DNA of 34,390 bases from an uncultured Prevotellaceae bacterium (GTDB lineage Bacteria; Bacteroidota; Bacteroidia; Bacteroidales; Bacteroidaceae): positions 1-34,390 of the forward strand of contig ONDP01000028.1 in assembly GCA_900316645.1 (NCBI GenBank). The letters run 5' to 3'. The notes below the pieces were generated by a model that worked only from the letters and a program-made list of their open reading frames with translations, did not search any database and was not told the origin of the DNA. A program made the translations under genes and the position numbers. Every line of letters begins with the position of its first letter. Position 1 is the stretch's first letter. Below, piece by piece: positions 30,102 through 34,390 of this stretch.

Positions 30102-32498
30102 TTATTTCTTCGAAGCAGAAAGCAGGTTCAATGGCTGCTGTGGAGCCAAAGCATTGCTGGTCTGCTCGGTATATTCACTCAGCGAGGCAACAGCTTTCTC
30201 CCTGATGTCGCGGCTGTTGGCACCTATCTCGAAGGTGTACTGGCCTGCCTCTGTCAACCAACGGCTGTTGGCTTCGTCAAACGAGGCAAGGTCTCGTTTC
30301 TGTAACTGGATGGTCAGTGTCTGGCTCTCACCGGGCTTCAGTTCACGGGTCTTGGCAAAGCCCTTCAACTCGTGCTGCGGCTTCTCGATAGTTCCCTTGG
30401 GGGCAGCCACGTAAACCTGGGCAATCTCCTTACCTGCCACACTACCGGTATTCTTTATCGTGATGCTGACGGTGATATTGTCGCCATTTACCTTGACGGC
30501 TGGCTTGCTATATTCAAAAGTGGTATAGCTCAGACCGTAACCGAAGGGATAGGCTACATTGCGGTCGAACGAATCGAAGAAACGGTAACCCACATAGATA
30601 TCTTCCTCGTGATTGGTGTAGGTATGTCCTGAGATAGGTGTCTTATGGGCGGTCATCTCCTTAAAGCTGTAGAAGTCTATCTGTCCGGGGAAATTGCTGG
30701 TCGAGGGATGGTCGGTGGCTGCAATAGGCCATGTCATGGTCAACTTACCCGATGGATTGACCTTACCTGTCAACAGGTCGGCAATGGAATTACCACCTTC
30801 CATACCTGGCTGCCAGGCACACAGGATGGCATCAGGATAACCGCTCCACGAGGCTGTCTCAATCACCGAACCTGAATTGATAATCACAACCACGGGTTTA
30901 CCGGCGGCGTGGAAGGCATTACATACGTCCTTGATCAACGCCTGTTCCTCGGGTACGAGGTTAAACTCGGTATCGATATCGCGGTCAACACCCTCACCTG
31001 CCTGACGGGCAATGGTGATGATGGCGGCATCAGCTGCCTTCACTTCGTTATTGATGCAAATAGGACTGATACCTATCTCAGGATATTTCTGCTGACCGAA
31101 GTATTCCATCTGATACCATTTGGCTGGATGACGCTCGGCTTGGAACTTCACCTTGGCAAATTCTATATACTTGAGATAGATGTCGGTCAGCGTCTTCGAC
31201 GACTGGATACCGACGTTCTCTAGACCTTTCACCATATCCACCACATAGGGGGGATGCACACAACCGGAACCTGTGCCACCTGAGAGGAAGTCGTAGGATT
31301 TCTCACCAAACAGGGCGACGGTCTTGATGAATGGACCTTCAGCCTTCAGCCCTCGACCATCAGCCATTCTTTCTGTACGGAAAGGAAGACATCCATTGTT
31401 CTTCAGCATGACGATACCCTCGGCAGCACTCTGGCGCGTAATGGCTGCATGAGCCGTGAAATCGGGGTTGTTGGTAGCAGGATATTTGCGGAAGCTGGGG
31501 GTCTTCACAATATACTCCAACATGCGGCGCACATTGCGGTCAACATCCTTGATATCCAAGGTTCCCTTCTTCACACCTTCTATGATCTCGTCTATCTGCT
31601 TCTGCTGTCCGGGCTCCATCAGGTCATTACCGGCATGCACCTCACTGACGGTGGTCAGCCCGTCGCGAATACCAATCCAGTCAGTCATCACCATTCCCTT
31701 ATATCCCCAGTCGTCACGCAGAATCTTGGTCAACAGGTCGTAATTTCCCATAGAATAGGTTCCGTTCACCTGGTTGTATGAAGCCATAATCGTCCAGGGG
31801 TCACTCTCACGGACTGCTATCTCAAAACCACGCAGATACAACTCACGGGCAGCACGCTGACTCACACGCTCATCTACACTGGTGCGGTCGGTCTCCTGTG
31901 AATTGACGGCAAAGTGCTTGGCACTCACACCGGCACCCTGACTCTGCACACCCTTGATATAGGCAGCAGCTATCTTACCCGTCAACAGCGGGTCTTCACT
32001 ATAGTATTCAAAGTTACGACCGCACAACGGATTACGGTGCAGGTTCATACCCGGACCCAAGATGACGTCACAGCGGTATTCCTTGGTTTCGTTACCAATG
32101 GCTTCACCCACCTTGGCTACCAATTCCGTATTCCAGGTCGAGGCCAGACACGAACCGATAGGGAATGCCGTGGCATAGTAAGTCTGCGAAGTACCCTTGC
32201 GAGTGGGGTCGATGCGCACTCCGGCAGGACCGTCAGTCAATACAGTGGCAGGAATCCCCAGTCGTGCTATCTCGGCAGTATTACCGGCAGCCCCGGCCAC
32301 CAAGTCAGCCTCACCGCCAACGACAGCGCCTTCGCTAAAGAAATTGTTAGCACCGCCAACCAATAGCTTTGCCTTCTCTTCAAGTGTCATTGCCTTCAGC
32401 ACCTCATCGATGTTATCGGCTCTCAATTTTGGTTGTGCACTCATTGTTGTAACTGTTAAACTGGCCATCAAGCCAAATACGATTAATTTTTTAGCCAT
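30102..32498 (-). CDS. GH3 family beta-glycosidase
   Basis: The 798-residue protein has a signal peptide (MAKKLIVFGLMASLTVTTMSAQ), the N-terminal TIM barrel (TLEEKAKLLVGG, DGPAGVRID, SAKHFAVNSQETDR, MASYNQVNG) with the nucleophile Asp in GMVMTDWIG, the second domain (SAAEGIVMLKNNGCLPF, LFGEKSYDFLSGGTGSG, VVVIINSGSVIE) and a C-terminal Fn3-like domain (YPFGYGLSYTTFEYS). Specificity may be beta-glucosidase or beta-xylosidase; co-transcription with GH67 favours a xylan-derived substrate. Residues about 376-388 (TERMADGRGLKAEG) are an in-frame heptamer-repeat insert between barrel and second domain. A TAnnTTTG box lies upstream at 32527. Confidence 0.93.
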   Translation of the reverse strand: MAKKLIVFGLMASLTVTTMSAQPKLRADNIDEVLKAMTLEEKAKLLVGGANNFFSEGAVVGGEADLVAGAAGNTAEIARLGIPATVLTDGPAGVRIDPTRKGTSQTYYATAFPIGSCLASTWNTELVAKVGEAIGNETKEYRCDVILGPGMNLHRNPLCGRNFEYYSEDPLLTGKIAAAYIKGVQSQGAGVSAKHFAVNSQETDRTSVDERVSQRAARELYLRGFEIAVRESDPWTIMASYNQVNGTYSMGNYDLLTKILRDDWGYKGMVMTDWIGIRDGLTTVSEVHAGNDLMEPGQQKQIDEIIEGVKKGTLDIKDVDRNVRRMLEYIVKTPSFRKYPATNNPDFTAHAAITRQSAAEGIVMLKNNGCLPFRTERMADGRGLKAEGPFIKTVALFGEKSYDFLSGGTGSGCVHPPYVVDMVKGLENVGIQSSKTLTDIYLKYIEFAKVKFQAERHPAKWYQMEYFGQQKYPEIGISPICINNEVKAADAAIITIARQAGEGVDRDIDTEFNLVPEEQALIKDVCNAFHAAGKPVVVIINSGSVIETASWSGYPDAILCAWQPGMEGGNSIADLLTGKVNPSGKLTMTWPIAATDHPSTSNFPGQIDFYSFKEMTAHKTPISGHTYTNHEEDIYVGYRFFDSFDRNVAYPFGYGLSYTTFEYSKPAVKVNGDNITVSITIKNTGSVAGKEIAQVYVAAPKGTIEKPQHELKGFAKTRELKPGESQTLTIQLQKRDLASFDEANSRWLTEAGQYTFEIGANSRDIREKAVASLSEYTEQTSNALAPQQPLNLLSASKK
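31335..31371. repeat. Family B heptamer array, unit CCTTCAG/CCATCAG, inside the GH3 gene
   Basis: Five units (CCTTCAG, CCTTCAG, CCCTCGA, CCATCAG, CCATTCT) are translated in frame within GH3, just before the GPFIKTVALFG strand. Confidence 0.85.
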
Positions 32499-32526
32499 AG
32501 TCTTTGTATCTTATTACTTCCGTGGA

Positions 32527-32534
32527 CAAAATTA
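32527..32534 (-). promoter_or_regulatory. Putative -7 box for the GH3-GH67 operon
   Basis: The minus strand reads TAATTTTG, matching TAnnTTTG, 28 bp upstream of the GH3 ATG at 32498. A -33 TTTG at the usual distance is not clear. Confidence 0.55.
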
Positions 32535-32604
32535 GTGCAAAATTTTGATTAAACGAAGAAAATCCAAAAGTTTTTGCATTTTTAGAAAAAAACAAGAACA
32601 ACCC

Positions 32605-32690
32605 ATCGCGTCGTCCCGCGATACCAAAACGCACTCAGAACTGTCGGTTTCTGCAGTTCTGAGTTTGAGCCTCTCCATATAGGGAGAGGA
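32605..32690. other. Three consecutive inverted repeats in a 360-bp gene-free gap
   Basis: ATCGCG/CGCGAT at 32605-32622, an 11-bp stem ACTCAGAACTG/CAGTTCTGAGT at 32633-32664 with a 10-nt loop, and CCTCTCC/GGAGAGG around ATATAG at 32671-32690, which resembles a diverged family A stem. They lie between the two divergent promoters (32527 minus, 32824 plus), so they are not obviously in either leader. A small RNA or relic repeats are both possible. Confidence 0.6.
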
Positions 32691-32723
32691 TGGGTAAGTT
32701 CTTGCGCCAAGAAAATGAACATA

Positions 32724-32775
32724 ACCATCATCCATCTTCCATCTGCCTTCAGCCATCAGCCTTCAGACATCACCT
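32724..32775. repeat. Family B heptamer array, unit CATCATC/CCATCAG/CCTTCAG
   Basis: Seven 7-bp units just upstream of the bcp promoter. The remainder of the gap 32499-32858 shows no gene. Confidence 0.85.
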
Positions 32776-32823
32776 CTTTTTATAAGTTTCCCACAAATTC
32801 CTTGCAGAATAGAAATTAATTCG

Positions 32824-32831
32824 TATATTTG
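32824..32831 (+). promoter_or_regulatory. Putative bcp promoter -7 box
   Basis: TATATTTG matches TAnnTTTG, with TTGC 18 bp upstream, and lies 27 bp before the ATG at 32859. Confidence 0.6.
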
Positions 32832-32858
32832 CAACCGAAACCAATAAATGGAAACGAT

Positions 32859-33317
32859 ATGAATATTGGAGACAAGGCGCCTGAGGTTTTGGGCAAGGAC
32901 GAACAGGGACGGGACATCCGTCTGAGTGATTACAAGGGTAGAAAGTTGGTGTTGTATTTCTATCCGAAGGACAATACGAGTGGCTGTACTGCTGAGGCTT
33001 GCAGCCTGCGCGACCACTATAGTGAGCTGCAGGGCAAGGGTTATGAGGTGGTTGGTGTGAGCAAGGACTCTGCCGCTTCGCATGTGAAGTTTAAGGAGAA
33101 GTATCAACTGCCGTTTCCGCTGATTGCTGACATCAATCATGAGCTGTTGGAGGCGATGGGAGCCTGGGGCGAGAAGAATATGTATGGCAAGAAGACGATG
33201 GGCACTATTCGTACTACCTTTATTATTAACGAAGAAGGCATTATTGAGCAGATCTTTTCCGGTAAGCAGGTGAAGACCAAGGAGCATGCGGAACAAATTT
33301 TGGTAATTGACAATTGA
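32859..33317 (+). CDS. bcp: Thioredoxin-dependent thiol peroxidase (Bcp/PrxQ)
   Basis: The 152-residue peroxiredoxin reduces hydroperoxides with thioredoxin. It begins MNIGDKAPEVLGKDEQGRDI and has the peroxidatic and resolving cysteines in TSGCTAEACSLRD, YPKDNT before them, and RTTFIINEEGIIEQI. The end ILVIDN overlaps an ATTGACAATTGAC heptamer unit containing the stop codon. A four-codon frame (METI) starts at 32848 and its TGA overlaps the bcp ATG as ATGA, a possible coupling. The AlkD-like frame begins next to the stop, so the two are probably co-transcribed. Confidence 0.94.
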   Translation: MNIGDKAPEVLGKDEQGRDIRLSDYKGRKLVLYFYPKDNTSGCTAEACSLRDHYSELQGKGYEVVGVSKDSAASHVKFKEKYQLPFPLIADINHELLEAMGAWGEKNMYGKKTMGTIRTTFIINEEGIIEQIFSGKQVKTKEHAEQILVIDN

Positions 33318-33492
33318 CAAAGTGACTGCAAAGGAAATAATCGACTACATGGAGTCGCTGCGGAATGAGGAGCAGCGTAGGGTACTTATGGGGTTCTTCA
33401 AGACGGGACCTGGTGAGTATGGAGAGGGCGATGAGTTCTTAGGGCTGAAGGTGCCACAAACGAGAGAGGTGGTAAAAACCATGGACCATTGA
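33307..33492 (+). CDS. N-terminal part of a split AlkD-family DNA alkylation repair protein
   Basis: The 61-residue frame (start TTG at 33307; GTG at 33322 gives MTAKEIIDYMESL) matches the N-terminal helices of AlkD-like HEAT-repeat proteins: NEEQRRVLMGFFKTGPGEYG and GDEFLGLKVPQTREVVK. It then meets a 7-bp repeat array and stops with TGA at 33490-33492, overlapping the start of the second part. AlkD glycosylases remove N3- and N7-alkylated purines. By itself this piece could not fold into the full superhelix. It is either a broken gene or the OFF state of a phase-variable gene. Confidence 0.75.
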   Translation: MTIDKVTAKEIIDYMESLRNEEQRRVLMGFFKTGPGEYGEGDEFLGLKVPQTREVVKTMDH

Positions 33493-33521
33493 CCATTGGC
33501 CCTGAACCATTAACCATTGAT
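33479..33521. repeat. Family B heptamer array splitting the AlkD-like gene
   Basis: Units ATGGACC, ATTGACC, ATTGGCC, CTGAACC, ATTAACC and ATTGATG follow one another with a 7-bp period. The frame of the downstream part is offset by +2. Duplicating the first unit, or deleting the first two, gives an uninterrupted frame of sense codons. Confidence 0.92.
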
Positions 33522-34124
33522 GAGGTACCAGAGCTGCTGATGTCGAAATGGCATGAGGTGAGGCTTTGCGGTCTCTTGATACTGGTGGCGAAGTTTGAAA
33601 AACTGGCGGCCAAGCGATTGGTGAATGATGCAGAAGCTATAAAAAAGCGGAATAAGATTCTGACGATGTATCTGCAGTACGCAGAGCGAGCGAACAACTG
33701 GGATTTAGTGGATTTGTCTGCGCCTAAGATATTGGGAGCATGGATAAAGACCCCCTCTTGTCCCTCTGCTAAGGGGAATGACCCGATGCAGATTGAATAT
33801 AAGCGACATATACTGGATGACCTTGCGGCCAGCGATAATCTGTGGAAGCAGAGGATGAGTATCGTTTGTACGTGGAAGACTTCACAGATGGGCGACCCGT
33901 CATGGTGTCTGAGATATGCGGAGATACATCTGCACCATCCGCATGACTTGATGCATAAGGCTGTGGGATGGATGCTCAGAGAGATGGGTAAGCGATGTTC
34001 GATGGATTTGCTTCGTGACTTTTTGCGTCAGCATGCACACGAAATGCCTCGTACGATGCTCCGTTATGCTATTGAGAAAATGAGTGAAAAGGAACGTAAG
34101 GAGTGGATGGCGGTAGAGGTCTGA
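33489..34124 (+). CDS. C-terminal part of the split AlkD-family DNA alkylation repair protein
   Basis: The 211-residue frame starts at TTG 33489 inside the heptamer array (overlapping the stop of the first part) and carries the main AlkD core: SKWHEVRLCGLLILVAKFEK, KILTMYLQYAERANNWDLVD with LSAPKILGAW, and the last repeats KQRMSIVCTW and HPHDLMHKAVGWMLREMGKR. Residues about 87-97 (TPSCPSAKGNDP) translate a family A repeat in place of the usual loop. Translation might restart here by coupling, since the two parts overlap by 4 bp, but loss of the N-terminal helices should harm the fold. Whole-gene identity is firm; function in this state is uncertain. Confidence 0.82.
   Translation: MTIGPEPLTIDEVPELLMSKWHEVRLCGLLILVAKFEKLAAKRLVNDAEAIKKRNKILTMYLQYAERANNWDLVDLSAPKILGAWIKTPSCPSAKGNDPMQIEYKRHILDDLAASDNLWKQRMSIVCTWKTSQMGDPSWCLRYAEIHLHHPHDLMHKAVGWMLREMGKRCSMDLLRDFLRQHAHEMPRTMLRYAIEKMSEKERKEWMAVEV
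33748..33776 (-). repeat. Family A repeat inside the AlkD-like gene
   Basis: Side arm AGACCCCCTC followed by a degenerate stem GTCCCTCTGCTAAGGGG, translated in frame. Confidence 0.7.
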
Positions 34125-34216
34125 AGGCCGCAGAATCTGTACGCATGACTCTCCTCGACCATATCATCCTTGCGGATGAACAATACTACTCCTTCAAGGA
34201 CAACAAGAAACTATAG
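34121..34216 (+). pseudogene. C-terminal remnant of a RadC-family (JAB domain) protein
   Basis: In the frame starting at the end of the AlkD-like gene, codons read LKAAESVRMTLLDHIILADE then QYYSFKDNKKL and stop at TAG 34214-34216. The motif LLDHII followed by YYSF is the standard RadC C-terminus. The rest of the RadC domain, including the metal-binding HxH...D, is absent, so this is a relic fused to the 3' flank of alkD. It overlaps the last codons of that gene by 4 bp. Confidence 0.78.
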
Positions 34217-34241
34217 CCGTACAGCATCTTTGAACACAACA

Positions 34242-34275
34242 ATGGCTCGACACTTTTCTATCGGTATCGAGCCAT
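34242..34275. terminator. Inverted repeat between radC remnant and the final gene, possible bidirectional terminator
   Basis: ATGGCTCGA (34242-34250) pairs with TCGAGCCAT (34267-34275), with further AACAA/TTGTT pairing outside. T-runs are weak on the plus side, so confidence is moderate. Confidence 0.6.
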
Positions 34276-34301
34276 AATTGTTACTATTCCTTTATTAACA
34301 A

Positions 34302-34390
34302 TTAGTCCTTCAGACAGCCGATTGGAACCACTAAAACGCCATCCTTCGGACGTTTGTAAGCATACTGACCTACAGCCGTCAGTACCATCA
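34302..34390 (-). CDS. C-terminal end of an unidentified protein
   Basis: A minus-strand frame enters from the right edge and ends in TAA at 34302. The visible residues include VLTAVGQYAYKRPKDG and the terminal LVVPIGCLKD. I do not recognise the family. It is convergent with the bcp-alkD cluster across the hairpin at 34242-34275. Confidence 0.6.
   Translation of the reverse strand, partial: MVLTAVGQYAYKRPKDGVLVVPIGCLKD

Overview
The window looks like a chromosomal segment of a gut- or rumen-type Bacteroidales, most likely Prevotellaceae. Evidence: several promoter boxes of the Bacteroidota form TAnnTTTG; two FimB/Mfa2-like fimbrial lipoproteins; an Oar-like TonB-dependent receptor; a long Bacteroidales-type LepB beside a second short paralogue; a uridine-kinase-like protein with a ThrRS-like N-terminus; and a GH3/GH67 xylan-type glycosidase pair. 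I see no tRNA, rRNA, transposase, integrase or CRISPR array. The genus is an inference.

Layout. 1-2100: tail of an unidentified gene, a bidirectional terminator, a Dabb protein and an RluA-type pseudouridine synthase split by an apparent 1-nt frameshift. 2150-6570 (+): uracil permease, UPF1-like helicase, GT4 glycosyltransferase. 6560-10060 (-): dapB, lepB, a signal peptidase paralogue lacking the catalytic Ser, wbqC. 10180-12500 (-): two fimbrial-type lipoproteins. 12585-14100 (-): WcaJ-like sugar-phosphate transferase. 14215-18740 (-): a sugar-nucleotide operon (galacturonokinase-like kinase, DUF559 nuclease, nucleotidyltransferase, UDP-glucuronate 4-epimerase-like enzyme, GIY-YIG protein, remnant of a second epimerase) running from a promoter almost touching its start codon to a strong hairpin. 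18930-24240 (-): Oar-like receptor and an HhH/beta-barrel protein. 24390-27890: divergent Na/Pi cotransporter and nucleoside kinase. 28217-32500 (-): GH3 then GH67. 32859-34216 (+): Bcp peroxidase, a split AlkD-like gene and a radC tail. The window ends in an unidentified minus-strand gene.

The most striking content is two families of small repeats that enter genes without destroying them. Family A is a 30-35 bp palindromic element (stem CTCCCCT/AGGGGAG around a loop such as AAAC, with a side arm GGAGGGGTCT). About 25 copies occur, roughly 15 of them inside reading frames, where they are translated into short Pro/Gly/Ser/Arg-rich inserts; three consecutive genes of the sugar operon take their stop codon from it. 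Family B is a set of degenerate tandem arrays whose units differ in sequence (TGAACCC, CAATTAT, TGATGTT, ACGACCA, GGTTAAC, CCATCAG) but always have a 7-bp period. Seven bp is not a multiple of three, so unit gain or loss inside a gene shifts the frame. The AlkD-like gene is currently split exactly at such an array, and gain of one unit or loss of two would reopen it. No mobilising enzyme for either family is visible here.

Gene cooperation that can be proposed: the kinase, nucleotidyltransferase and epimerase would make a galacturonate salvage route to UDP-galacturonate for surface polysaccharide, next to WcaJ-like and GT4 enzymes; GH3 and GH67 would process glucuronoxylan oligosaccharides. 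These are inferences from family resemblance and gene order.
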